Positions 21,471 through 29,808 are shown, numbered from the stretch's first letter. The stretch is 36,154 bases of DNA from Bacteroidales bacterium (GCA_017509045.1 JAFWQP010000105.1:1-36154); one strand, 5' to 3'. Program-made: numbers and translations. The notes: generated by a model from the sequence alone, not told the origin.

Positions 21471-23900
21471 TTATATCTGCGGGGTTCCCATGCTCTCGGT
21501 GGCACCTTGGCGGGCCTTGCTTTCCAGCTCCATCTTACCCATACGCCAGGTAAGTCCAAGGCTGACAAAGCGCGAGTCATAACGCTGGCTGCCGGTGGTC
21601 TGATAACTGGGTGCTGTTGTATTATTACCCCACTGCGCCATACCGAAAATGTCTCTGACGTTGAGGTTCACACTCAACTTGCGGTTGAAGAAGTCGCTGC
21701 TCACGCCGAAGTCCACGCCTTTGTTGGCGACGCTCATGCTGTAGAGTCCTAGGCGGGGAGAGCTGTAATGGGCGTTGGCAAACACTTCGAGCCAGCCCCA
21801 TAGTTTAGCCCATACATTGAGTCGGGTGCTCCAGCTCACCTTACTATCAGCAAATCCCTGATAGTTGTATCCGTAGTTGAACACCGAAGCATTGAGACGC
21901 ACGTTAAGGAAGCCCGTCGGGCGATAGGTGATGTTTGCCTCCAAGCCCTCGGTGTGGCTGCTGCCGATATTTTCCGGCATGGTGTAGTTGACCAGCACCG
22001 GACCGAAATACTCAGGCGCATAGCCGGCGTATGTCATGGTGCCAATTTCGTCGGTGTTGGCGCGGAAATAGGCATTGAGGCCAATGTTGCCGAAACCCAT
22101 GATGTACTTGTTAAAGGCGGCCTCCACATTGTGGGTGTAGCTTATAAGCAGATTGGGATTGCCTGTTTCATAGCTGTAGTCGTCGAAACGGCGGAAGGTA
22201 GACAGCTGTGTCATGCCAGGCGTTGCGTGACGGCGGGTGTAACTCAAGCTGTAGCTGGTGAAGGTCTTGGTCTGATAGCTCAGATGGATGCTGGGCACAA
22301 GGCCAAAGAAGGCGGTATCCACTTCAGTGGTGCCTGTGCCGTTCAGATAGTTCCATGTGCTATGCTTCCATTCCTGTTCGCCACGCAGACCTAGCTTGGC
22401 AGTGAAGCCACCCCAACGTTTCTGCAAAGTGACATAGCCGTTGAGGCCCGTGCCACGCCCCACACCTTCGTGCGAACGTAGCAGCACCTGCTCATAAACA
22501 GTGCCGTTGAGGGTTTCAAGACAGATATACTGTGTGCCTCCGCCAAACTCCATCTCTGCACCCGCCTGCAGTTCAAACTGGTTCTTCAGCGGGTGGGTAT
22601 AATCCAGCGACAGGCTACCCGAAGGATTGCTACCACGGGTTTCGGTACGGCGCATCAGTGTGTCGCGCATTAGGTCGTAGTAGGCAAAGGTCTCGTTGCC
22701 CGTGCCACGGTTGCTCCATGTGTTGCCGTTGAAACTGAAGGAGAGCTTGCGCCCAGTGGTGTCGAAGCGATGCTCCAACCATGCACCCGCATAGCCGCCC
22801 CAGCCAAAGCCGTCACCGTTGTCTATCGTGTAGTGGTAGCCCAAGTTGCGCAACGTGGGTTGATACTCCAAGTACTGGAGGTCTATAGTGCTACTATTGC
22901 GACCCCAATAGGGATACATGCCCATCCAGGTGGATAAGTGTGTCTTATCCGTAATGTTCCAGTTGAGGTTGATTCCCGCATAGCCGCCAACGTTGTTGGC
23001 ACGGGTCTTGCTCTCACTGCTCTGGTAGCGGCTGGTGTCGCCATTGGCATCAAAAAGCGTGTTGGTGCCATCACTCTCCATCTTATGCTGCGAATAGTCG
23101 GCGTTGAGGTAGAAATTGAAGTCAACCTTTTCATTTGCCCACACGTATGACATCCACGGCGACACGCTGGGCGATGTTCTTGCCCGGACACCCACGCACA
23201 GCAACTCGTTGCGGGTAATCTTCTGGTTGGTGACGATATTGATGACACCCCCTGTGGTGGAGTAGCGTGCCGAGGGATTGGTGATGACCTCGATGCGCTC
23301 GATGGCGTTGGCGGGCAGCTGCTTGATGTACTGTTTCAAAGCCTCCTCATTCATGTGCGAAGGACGGTCGTTGACCCAAATCTCCACACTGCTCACACCC
23401 CGCAGGGTGATGTTGCCTTCGGCATCCACCTCCACGCCCGGCGCATTCTGCAGGGCATCACTGGCGGTACCCGTCTGGATGGAAGCATCCTCTTTGGTGT
23501 TGTACATGTTCTTCTCGCCGTCCATCACATAGAGGGGCTTTTCTGCCACGATTTTCACGGTCTCAAGCGTGGTGCCTCCCTTTAGAGCAATCTCTAGTTT
23601 GTCTAGATTTCCTAGTACTTCTAGTTCCTCTAGATACTTCTCGTATCCTACGTAGCTGGCCTGTAGCAGATATTTTCCAGGCTTCACGTCCTTGATAACG
23701 AACTTGCCGTCGAAGTCTGTGGCGTTACCGCGCACAAACACCGTATCTGTCACGCGCATCAGACCCACATTCACCAAGGGTAACACCTCGCCCGTCTTTG
23801 CATCGCGCACTGTGCCTTTGACACTCACGCTCTGCGCCTGAAGAGAGGTAAGAACTAAGAGGTAAGAACTAAGAAGTATAAAGCAAGCTATCTTTTTCAT
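21471..23900 (-). CDS. TonB-dependent-receptor-like outer-membrane barrel protein (OMP_b-brl family)
   Basis: An 809-residue protein from the ATG at 23900. I prefer this start to one 11 codons upstream because it opens the signal peptide (ending SLQAQ) and leaves 13 bases after the gntR stop instead of an overlap. Domains: CarboxypepD_reg-like (about 24-108, VKGTVRDAKTGEVLPLVNVGL), a plug-like domain (about 115-220, TASDALQNAPGVEVDAEGNITLRG and ARYSTTGGVINIVTN), then a long beta-barrel with alternating strands to the C-terminus. This family is related to TonB-dependent receptors, and the substrate cannot be told from sequence. Being encoded after a GntR regulator and an ABC exporter suggests a role in envelope stress or export of a toxic compound or peptide. 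Confidence 0.88.
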   Translation of the reverse strand: MKKIACFILLSSYLLVLTSLQAQSVSVKGTVRDAKTGEVLPLVNVGLMRVTDTVFVRGNATDFDGKFVIKDVKPGKYLLQASYVGYEKYLEELEVLGNLDKLEIALKGGTTLETVKIVAEKPLYVMDGEKNMYNTKEDASIQTGTASDALQNAPGVEVDAEGNITLRGVSSVEIWVNDRPSHMNEEALKQYIKQLPANAIERIEVITNPSARYSTTGGVINIVTNQKITRNELLCVGVRARTSPSVSPWMSYVWANEKVDFNFYLNADYSQHKMESDGTNTLFDANGDTSRYQSSESKTRANNVGGYAGINLNWNITDKTHLSTWMGMYPYWGRNSSTIDLQYLEYQPTLRNLGYHYTIDNGDGFGWGGYAGAWLEHRFDTTGRKLSFSFNGNTWSNRGTGNETFAYYDLMRDTLMRRTETRGSNPSGSLSLDYTHPLKNQFELQAGAEMEFGGGTQYICLETLNGTVYEQVLLRSHEGVGRGTGLNGYVTLQKRWGGFTAKLGLRGEQEWKHSTWNYLNGTGTTEVDTAFFGLVPSIHLSYQTKTFTSYSLSYTRRHATPGMTQLSTFRRFDDYSYETGNPNLLISYTHNVEAAFNKYIMGFGNIGLNAYFRANTDEIGTMTYAGYAPEYFGPVLVNYTMPENIGSSHTEGLEANITYRPTGFLNVRLNASVFNYGYNYQGFADSKVSWSTRLNVWAKLWGWLEVFANAHYSSPRLGLYSMSVANKGVDFGVSSDFFNRKLSVNLNVRDIFGMAQWGNNTTAPSYQTTGSQRYDSRFVSLGLTWRMGKMELESKARQGATESMGTPQI
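23594..23633 (-). repeat. CTAG repeat with exact 9-bp period inside a coding region
   Basis: CTAG occurs at 23594, 23603, 23612, 23621 and 23630. It encodes five leucines spaced every third residue (L90 to L102) at the end of the regulatory-like domain. The same 9-bp CTAG period is seen in the noncoding spacer at 26022-26043. Confidence 0.6.
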
Positions 23901-23913
23901 GATATTGTGATTA

Positions 23914-24267
23914 CTAATTCTGTTTACTTTCATTAATCAGGTCTTCCCATGTGAAGCCCAGCATGTTCATACGCTGCACGAAATAGGGCAGCTCGTCGTT
24001 GATAAACTCCTGGCGGTGCATTTTGCGGATGCGGTCGCCCGCCTTGGGTTCCACAAAGTAGCCCACCCCTCGGCGGTTGTAGATTATCTCTGCATTCTGC
24101 AGGTGGTCGTAGGTGCGCATCACTGTATTGGGATTCACACCCAGCTCGGCTGCCACGTCGCGTACCGACGGCACGCGTTCATCCACCTGCCACTCTCCAG
24201 CCACGATACGCTCGCACAGCGTGTCGGCTATCTGGAGGTATATCGGTTTTTGTTTCTTGAAGTCCAT
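23914..24267 (-). CDS. GntR family transcriptional regulator, YtrA-like
   Basis: A 117-residue repressor: an N-terminal GntR winged helix-turn-helix (about 1-72; PIYLQIADTLCERIVAGEW, VPSVRDVAAELGVNPNTVMRTYDHL, RRGVGYFV) followed by only about 45 residues, which is the short YtrA subfamily layout with no ligand-binding domain of the FadR or HutC kind. I choose ATG at 24267; a TTG two codons upstream touches the previous stop. YtrA-type regulators usually sit with ABC transporter genes, as here (ATPase and permease upstream in the same operon). It probably represses its own operon from the inverted repeat at 26978-27001. Confidence 0.93.
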   Translation of the reverse strand: MDFKKQKPIYLQIADTLCERIVAGEWQVDERVPSVRDVAAELGVNPNTVMRTYDHLQNAEIIYNRRGVGYFVEPKAGDRIRKMHRQEFINDELPYFVQRMNMLGFTWEDLINESKQN

Positions 24268-24273
24268 GTCCAA

Positions 24274-25101
24274 TTATTTTTTTACTTTAATATCCAGTTT
24301 TCCACTCACGGAATTACTCTCAATATTGCAGGCACCGTTGCCGATAACCTTTTTATTCCGCTTCTTCACGACGGGCAACTCACTGCGGAAGTCGCTCATC
24401 ACGCCTTCCATCTCTATCGTTATGCCGGCATCCTCCGGCACCCACAGTACCGTCTCTCCCGACACGTTGTTCAACTCCATCTCCTTGGGCATCTTGCTGA
24501 AAGTAGCCTCAATAGTAACACAAACACTGTTCGCTTCAACTTCATTTATCTCGCATTCATTCAACGTTACTTGGTTCGTCACACTATTTATCTCAAAGGT
24601 ATTGCAAGATACACTGTCCATCCTAAAGTTGTAACCGACCCCGTTCACTTCCACTTCACCCAAATGCAGTGTACGCGGCACACGCACTAAGAGATGTTTA
24701 TCGGGAATCCCCATCTCTTTCACTTTCACTCGCACTCCCGGCTTGCCAAACTTGATATTCAGCTTGCCCTTGGCATTCAGATAGTGATACATCGTGGTAG
24801 TGTCGTTCAGTGCCTTGTCCGAAGTCTCACTGATAACCAACTCCGTGCCGTCGTATGCCTCGACAGTGACCGAGTCGTTCATCCAGTCAATTCCCAACTC
24901 TCTCACCTCCGTTGCGGCGAACGCGGCATCGCCCATCACATAATGTTCGGCATCCTTTTTATCACCCATTGTCACCTCGCCATACTCATTTATATAGCGT
25001 TCCATTGCGTTTGCATAATCATTATTGTTGCTCAACTTACAACCGCTCGTCATCATAAGCAGTGCGGCTGCTATCGCAAATAAAAACCTATTGTTTTTCA
25101 T
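24274..25101 (-). CDS. Lipoprotein with GIN/DUF2807-DUF4097-like beta-helix domain
   Basis: A 275-residue lipoprotein with lipobox TSGC (Cys21). The C-terminal half (about 110-275) consists of short repeated strands rich in N, V, S, E and T, such as FRMDSVSCNTFEINSVTNQV and CNIESNSVSGKLDIKVKK. This is the pattern of the GIN/adhesin-head beta-solenoid family, whose biochemical role is generally unknown. The stop codon lies 6 bases before the gntR start, and the gene follows the ABC permease by 36 bases. The protein is exported and lipid-anchored, so it likely acts in the periplasm or outer membrane together with the ABC system and the barrel. Confidence 0.8.
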   Translation of the reverse strand: MKNNRFLFAIAAALLMMTSGCKLSNNNDYANAMERYINEYGEVTMGDKKDAEHYVMGDAAFAATEVRELGIDWMNDSVTVEAYDGTELVISETSDKALNDTTTMYHYLNAKGKLNIKFGKPGVRVKVKEMGIPDKHLLVRVPRTLHLGEVEVNGVGYNFRMDSVSCNTFEINSVTNQVTLNECEINEVEANSVCVTIEATFSKMPKEMELNNVSGETVLWVPEDAGITIEMEGVMSDFRSELPVVKKRNKKVIGNGACNIESNSVSGKLDIKVKK

Positions 25102-25137
25102 GTCTTTACTCCTTATTAATTAGTTCTTACCATTACT

Positions 25138-25992
25138 TTAATACTTCATGTGTTTTAGTCTGTAGTTAGCCCACCAGAAGAACACCAAGGTCAGCACGAT
25201 GCCCCAAGCCGTCGCAGCCCAATAGGCGGTATTGAAACTTCTCACCGGGTCGGCTGATTCTAGAAATTCCATCACCCAGTTGCCTTTCAACATCATGGCA
25301 CCCATTACGGGAGTAAGCACTAGGTTTATCACAAAACTGATAAGCCACGTCCACAGGATGGTCTGCAGCACCTTGTGCTTCTTGAAAATGGTGGTGGTAA
25401 AGAGGAACATTCCCACCGTGCTCAGATATGCCACTAAACCATACAGCACCGCCTTGCCAGGAGTGAACACTTGCGTAAGAAGCACCAAGTTCTCATCCGT
25501 ATTGGGGTGTACACCTTCCCTCAACGCGCGGTAGCCGTCCAAAGCCTCTGCCAAGTAGTCGGTCTGCCACAGCCACTTGGTATAGGGGCCGAAGGGCAGC
25601 AGTGTCAGGAAGTAGTCAAGCACGATGCCCCCCACCAAGCACAGCAGTGGGCACACCACGATAGTGAAGAGCAACATGCTCAGATACTTCTCCAACTTCG
25701 AGGCGGGCAGCATGGCAAAGTAGATGCCCTCCTTCTGCAAGTTACAGGTGCGGTACATGCGCGAAGGTGACACCATTGCCGCCAGAAAGACCGCGCCCGC
25801 AATAAAGCACCAGCGCACTTCGGGCACAATGGGAGGCATTTCTTCAATGCCGCTCAACGCCCACCACAGCAGCCATGCTAATATGGGCAACAGGGTAATA
25901 ATCAAAAGAGATGTTCCGGCATTCTGCCAGATATTGCTGAAATCTTTACGAACCACTTTGCAAAAACGGCTCCATTCAAATGTGTTATTCAT
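25138..25992 (-). CDS. ABC-2 type transporter permease
   Basis: A 284-residue inner-membrane protein with six hydrophobic segments (approximately 28-46, 60-76, 102-133, 183-203, 210-236 and 257-279), the normal number for an ABC-2 permease half. It lacks an ATPase domain and pairs with the ATPase encoded 66 bases upstream. Such pairs form homodimeric or heterotetrameric exporters. The substrate is unknown; the YtrA-like context in other bacteria is linked to cell-wall antibiotics or bacteriocin stress. Confidence 0.85.
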   Translation of the reverse strand: MNNTFEWSRFCKVVRKDFSNIWQNAGTSLLIITLLPILAWLLWWALSGIEEMPPIVPEVRWCFIAGAVFLAAMVSPSRMYRTCNLQKEGIYFAMLPASKLEKYLSMLLFTIVVCPLLCLVGGIVLDYFLTLLPFGPYTKWLWQTDYLAEALDGYRALREGVHPNTDENLVLLTQVFTPGKAVLYGLVAYLSTVGMFLFTTTIFKKHKVLQTILWTWLISFVINLVLTPVMGAMMLKGNWVMEFLESADPVRSFNTAYWAATAWGIVLTLVFFWWANYRLKHMKY

Positions 25993-25995
25993 GGT

Positions 25996-26050
25996 CTAGT
26001 TTTTTTTATGATTTCTATTTTCTAGTATTTCTAGTTTTACTAGTATTTCC
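25996..26050 (-). repeat. 9-bp-period CTAG repeat in the ATPase-permease spacer
   Basis: CTAG occurs at 26022, 26031 and 26040, exactly 9 bases apart, and once more at 25996. On the sense strand the units read AAATACTAG, TAAAACTAG and AAATACTAG. It fills most of the 66-base spacer before the permease start. Confidence 0.65.
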
Positions 26051-26058
26051 TTGTTTAA

Positions 26059-26886
26059 TTATTCAAACAGTTTCTTAATTGTTTCTCTGTTGCGAAGCAC
26101 TGCGTTGAACAGGCCTTCAATGTTCACCTGGCTTTCACGGCCATCGTGGTTGATGCACACGTTCATAAAGCCGCCCGGCAGCTGCTCGGTGAAGAGCGCC
26201 TCGGGGTTGGCGGCCGAGTCATAGTCGAAGCTCAGCTTGCTGGTGATAGTGGCTATGTCGGCGTTCAGCAGCACGTCGTCGTTGGTCAAGATGATGATGG
26301 GGTCAATCAGATTCTCCACATCCTTCACTTGGTGTGTCGAGATGATGATAGTTGTACCCTCGTCGGCACGCTTGGAGAGCAATGTGCGGAAGTCGGTTTT
26401 CGACGGGATGTCCAAACCGTTGGTCGGCTCGTCCAGCAACACATAGTCCGTACCCAGCGACAGCGCACAGGCAATCAGCGACTTCTTTTGCTGGCCAAAC
26501 GACATCTCCTTGAAGTTGCGTTCAGGGTCTACGCCCATTTCCTGCATCAGGTGCAAGAAGGTGCCCTGGGCAAACTTAGGGTAAAAAGGTGCCAACTCAT
26601 GCACATAGCGGGTAGGGGTGGCGTTGTCGGGCAGCACCACCTCGTCGGGCATGAACACGATATTCTCCAAAAACTTCGGCTCGCGGTCGAACGAGGTGTA
26701 GCCGTCCACCTCGCAGGTGCCCACCTGCGGTTGCTGCAGGCCGCTGATAATTTTAAGCAGGGTTGTCTTTCCCACGCCGTTCTCACCTAGCAGGCCATAG
26801 ATGCTGCCCGGCTTAAAGGTGAGGTTGATGTTGTGAAACACTGGCGTGTGCTTGTAACTAAAATCTAAGTTTTTTATCTCAATCAT
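26059..26886 (-). CDS. ABC transporter ATP-binding protein
   Basis: A 275-residue ATPase subunit. It has Walker A GENGVGKTT (34-42), an ABC signature that reads MSFGQQKK (128-135) rather than LSGGQ, Walker B VLLDEPTNGLD (149-159) and the H-loop His185 in ISTHQV. Divergent signatures of the SFGQ kind are common in ABC-2 exporters of this type, so it is probably active. It is the first gene of the operon, preceded by a good promoter and a candidate GntR operator. The downstream genes are the permease, a GIN-type lipoprotein, the GntR regulator and a TonB-type barrel. Confidence 0.94.
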   Translation of the reverse strand: MIEIKNLDFSYKHTPVFHNINLTFKPGSIYGLLGENGVGKTTLLKIISGLQQPQVGTCEVDGYTSFDREPKFLENIVFMPDEVVLPDNATPTRYVHELAPFYPKFAQGTFLHLMQEMGVDPERNFKEMSFGQQKKSLIACALSLGTDYVLLDEPTNGLDIPSKTDFRTLLSKRADEGTTIIISTHQVKDVENLIDPIIILTNDDVLLNADIATITSKLSFDYDSAANPEALFTEQLPGGFMNVCINHDGRESQVNIEGLFNAVLRNRETIKKLFE

Positions 26887-26977
26887 GGCGTTAAATTTTT
26901 ATTTTTTGATTACTTTTTATCATTCTTGTTTTTATCTAATTGACTGTTATTAAGCTTGTTTACTGCATTATTGATAT

Positions 26978-27001
26978 AGTGTATTACTGAACTAGTACAC
27001 T
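26978..27001. promoter_or_regulatory. Candidate GntR (YtrA-type) operator
   Basis: AGTGTA and TACACT form a perfect 6-bp inverted repeat with 12 bases between the half-sites. These are the half-sites I recall for Bacillus subtilis YtrA (about 13 bases apart). The site starts one base downstream of the -7 box of the ABC operon and would cover the transcription start, the right place for repression. The regulator is encoded by the fourth gene of that operon. Confidence 0.6.
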
Positions 27002-27002
27002 G

Positions 27003-27032
27003 CAAAGATACGACACATTTTCAAACTAACAA
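27003..27032 (-). promoter_or_regulatory. Promoter of the ABC-GntR-barrel operon
   Basis: On the - strand a TTG (27032-27030), a 19-base spacer and TATCTTTG (27010-27003) match the Bacteroidota -33/-7 consensus with the usual spacing. It lies about 115 bases before the ATPase start codon. Confidence 0.75.
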
Positions 27033-27120
27033 GAGTTCGCAGTATTATTTAACATTGTTTAACGTTTCTTGCTGATTATTGCCTTATGTTATCTCTATTT
27101 CTCCAGTAGTTATCCTATCG

Positions 27121-27209
27121 TTATACCTTAGTTATACTTTAGTTATACCTTAGTTATACTATTATATATAGAATAACTAAGGTATAACTAAAGTATAACT
27201 AAGGTATAA
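27121..27209. repeat. Large palindrome of 11-bp units, copy 2
   Basis: Perfect 37-bp arms with a 15-base AT-rich centre are built from the same units as copy 1: TTATACCTTAG, TTATACTTTAG, TTATACCTTAG. The flank TTATCCTATCG (27110-27120) matches, in reverse complement, the flank just after copy 1. It lies between divergent transcription units, upstream of the ABC promoter. Confidence 0.9.
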
Positions 27210-27436
27210 CTATCGAAGTGAGAGGGGTGATATTATGTGGCAGCAAGGGTGGAAGAATGAGAGGGGGGGCGAAATTGTTGACATGCGGGGGAGGGGAAAG
27301 GTCTGTTGCGAAGGAAGGAGCAGTTTGCTTTGCTTCATAATGCGCTGTCGGGTGTGGGTAGTATTTTTTTTATTCAAGGCAATAATAACTCTGATGTGTC
27401 GTTATAGAAAATACTTTTTTAATTAATACAATATTT

Positions 27437-28318
27437 ATGGCTAATTTATCTTTTGGCAACGATTACGACCACAAGGCTACAATACGTTTCTTCGGAAAAT
27501 GGTGGAAACTCCTTCTGTGGGTGTTTGTTATAGCTCTTATTGCTTCGCTGGCAATATCACTGCTCATCACTCCGCGATATAAGGCTACCGCTACGCTGTT
27601 TCCCACCAACTCCAACCGACTGAGCAAGGCGGTGATGGACTACCACTACAGTCTCGACTTTATGGACTATGGTATTGAGCGAGATTGTGAGTATTGCATA
27701 CAGATATTGCTGTCGGAGTCGATGGAACGCGACGTGTGCAGCCGTTTCAACCTGCTGGAGCATTACGGCATCAGTCCTGACGACCCACATAAGATGTTTA
27801 AGTTGCACGAGCAGTATCGTGGCAACGTGAATGTGAAACGGACTGAGTATCTCGGCGTGGAGGTGTCGGTGCTGGATGTCGACCCGCAGTGGGCAGCCGA
27901 TATGGCGAACTTTATTGCCGCTAATTACGACACTGTGTGCCACCGCATACACCATGCACGCGCCTGCAACGCCGCCGACCTGATGGAGGGTGTCTGTACC
28001 AAACTGGGGGAGGAGATTCGTGACCTTCAGGACAGCTTGCGCCGCAATCCGCAGTATTCGCTTGCCTTGACGCAGATGATTAACGAGAAGTGCCACGAAT
28101 TGGCTGACATTGAGACCCGCGCCGCTCAGACACAGGTGGATATGAACGAGAATGTGAGCTATAAGTTCCTTCTCGACCAAGCCGTTGCCCCCGATAAGAA
28201 GGCTTATCCCAAGCGTAGCGTGATAGTGCTGCTGGGCACCTTTGGCGCTGTGGTGATGTGCATACTGGTGCTGCTGCTCTGCGACGCCATGAAGAAGGAA
28301 GAGGAAGAGAAATTATAG
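27437..28318 (+). CDS. Wzz/chain-length-determinant-like polysaccharide co-polymerase
   Basis: A 293-residue inner-membrane protein with the Wzz layout: a cytoplasmic N-terminus (about 1-25), a first membrane segment (about 26-47, LLLWVFVIALIASLAISLLI), a periplasmic alpha/beta and coiled-coil domain (about 50-260), and a second membrane segment (about 262-284). The PRYKATATLFP after the first helix and the DQAVAPDKKAYPKR before the second are typical. It has no fused tyrosine kinase domain. Wzz proteins set the chain length of O-antigen or exopolysaccharide. The next genes are an O-antigen ligase/polymerase and an NlpC/P60 hydrolase. Confidence 0.85.
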   Translation: MANLSFGNDYDHKATIRFFGKWWKLLLWVFVIALIASLAISLLITPRYKATATLFPTNSNRLSKAVMDYHYSLDFMDYGIERDCEYCIQILLSESMERDVCSRFNLLEHYGISPDDPHKMFKLHEQYRGNVNVKRTEYLGVEVSVLDVDPQWAADMANFIAANYDTVCHRIHHARACNAADLMEGVCTKLGEEIRDLQDSLRRNPQYSLALTQMINEKCHELADIETRAAQTQVDMNENVSYKFLLDQAVAPDKKAYPKRSVIVLLGTFGAVVMCILVLLLCDAMKKEEEEKL

Positions 28319-28343
28319 GAACTATAGAAATTGTAGGAACTAT
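28317..28343 (+). repeat. 9-bp-period repeat in the Wzz-ligase spacer
   Basis: AGGAACTAT, AGAAATTGT and AGGAACTAT follow one another without gaps, beginning inside the Wzz stop codon and ending 4 bases before the next ATG. They occupy the ribosome-binding region of the next gene. Confidence 0.65.
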
Positions 28344-28347
28344 AACT

Positions 28348-29808
28348 ATGAAATGCCGTTGGCTTAAGGAAAACAAGGCTGCCGTTATCGCTGTGGCGGT
28401 GACGCTTCTGTTTGCTGTGGCCAACTCGATGTTGCTGCTGAAGGATTTCTACTACCTTTCGCTGCTACCTCTGGCAGGTCTGGTGCTGCTGCTGTTTGTT
28501 GTTAAGTTTGAGACGGGTCTGCTCTGCATGGCATTGTTGACGCCTTTTGCCATCGATTTTGCTTTGGTGCCAAAGATGGAGCTGTCGATGCCTGTGGAGC
28601 CAATGATGATATTGTTCACGCTGATGTTCTTCTTCCGCGTGTTGGCAAGCCGCAGCTACGACCTACGCTTGTTGCGTCATCCTGTGAGCATTGCTTTGAT
28701 GCTGTCGCTGGCGTGGATGCTCATTACCAGCTGTACCTCGTCGATACCTTTGGTGTCGTTCAAATACCTGCTTGCCCGACTTTGGTTCGTGGTGCCTTTC
28801 TTTTTCGCAGCAGCACAGATTTTCCGCGACACTAAACGCATACGTCAATTTTTCTGGTGCTACGCCATTGGGCTGATAGCCGTAGTGTGTATAGCCACCG
28901 CTAAGACGGTGGGCAATTTTTCCGACTTACAGACGCTCCACCGTGTGATGCGCCCCTTCTACAACGACCACACCGCCTACGGTTGTGTGATAGCTCTTTT
29001 CCTTCCGGCTGCGTTCTACTTCATCTTCAGTCGTGGTAGTAAGGGGTGGGCGCGATTGCTTTTTCTGGGTATATTCGCCTTGCTTATCGTGGGATTGTTC
29101 TTCTCTTATTGCCGCGCCGCATGGCTGAGCGTGCTTGGCGCGATAGGGGTGTATGTGCTTATCCGCATGGGTATGAAGGTGAAATGGATGGTGCTGCTGT
29201 TTGGACTTGGGGTTGCGGTGTTTTTTACCTATCAAAGTGACGTACTCTACAAACTGGGCAAAAACCACCAGGACAGTTCTTACGACCTTGCCGGACAGAT
29301 TAAGTCTATCTCCAACATCTCGACTGATGCGAGTAACCTCGAGCGACTCAACCGCTGGGCATCGGCGATACGTATGTGGAAAGAGAAACCCCTATTGGGT
29401 TGTGGCCCGGGTACCTATCAGTTTCTCTATGCCAGTTATCAAAGAAGTTACCAGCTATCCACTATTAGCACCAACGCGGGCAATCTGGGCAACGCGCACA
29501 GCGAGTATATTGGCCCGATGACTGAGCAAGGGGTGCCTGGAGTGCTGCTGGTGGTGTGTGTGTTTATGACAACTTTTGCCACAGGTGTGCGCGTTTATCG
29601 TACCGCCAAAGACCGTCAGGTGGCAAATATGGCATTGGCTTTTACACTTAGTTTGCTGACCTATTATATACACGGTGTCTTCAACAACTTCCTCGACACC
29701 GACAAACTCTCGGTGCCGTTTTGGGCCTTTACTGCCGTCATCGTCGCGCTGGATGTGTACAGCGAGAAGACGACCACCGAGGTAACAGCCCCTCACGATG
29801 AAGCATAA
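28348..29808 (+). CDS. O-antigen ligase/polymerase family membrane protein (Wzy_C)
   Basis: A 486-residue polytopic inner-membrane protein with about ten to twelve hydrophobic helices. I start it at 28348; an earlier in-frame ATG would overlap the Wzz gene by 61 bases and add a non-membrane Arg/Gly-rich leader. The Wzy_C signature is present: SYCRAAWLSVLGA, then a periplasmic loop with LNRWASAIRMWKEKPLLGCGPGTYQF (in parts) and NAHSEYIGPMTEQG. The family either polymerises polysaccharide repeat units or ligates them to lipid A-core or protein. With a Wzz-like gene immediately upstream, polymerase is the more likely role. No glycosyltransferase genes are adjacent. Confidence 0.88.
   Translation: MKCRWLKENKAAVIAVAVTLLFAVANSMLLLKDFYYLSLLPLAGLVLLLFVVKFETGLLCMALLTPFAIDFALVPKMELSMPVEPMMILFTLMFFFRVLASRSYDLRLLRHPVSIALMLSLAWMLITSCTSSIPLVSFKYLLARLWFVVPFFFAAAQIFRDTKRIRQFFWCYAIGLIAVVCIATAKTVGNFSDLQTLHRVMRPFYNDHTAYGCVIALFLPAAFYFIFSRGSKGWARLLFLGIFALLIVGLFFSYCRAAWLSVLGAIGVYVLIRMGMKVKWMVLLFGLGVAVFFTYQSDVLYKLGKNHQDSSYDLAGQIKSISNISTDASNLERLNRWASAIRMWKEKPLLGCGPGTYQFLYASYQRSYQLSTISTNAGNLGNAHSEYIGPMTEQGVPGVLLVVCVFMTTFATGVRVYRTAKDRQVANMALAFTLSLLTYYIHGVFNNFLDTDKLSVPFWAFTAVIVALDVYSEKTTTEVTAPHDEA

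Larger units (their letters stand above)
26887..27436. other. Divergent intergenic region between the ABC operon and the Wzz-like gene
   Basis: These 550 bases hold no credible gene. They contain the GntR-type operator (26978-27001), the - strand promoter (27003-27032) and the second large palindrome (27121-27209). After these come a G-rich stretch (about 27217-27300) and an AT-rich stretch up to the ATG at 27437. I see no exact TAnnTTTG box for the Wzz-like gene. A 63-codon frame at 27235-27426 has no family resemblance and an odd Cys/Trp-rich composition. Confidence 0.6.

Noticed and set aside
27235-27426. 63-codon + strand frame before the Wzz-like gene
   Set aside because: Odd Cys/Trp/Gly-rich composition, no homology I recognise, and it lies in a divergent regulatory region.
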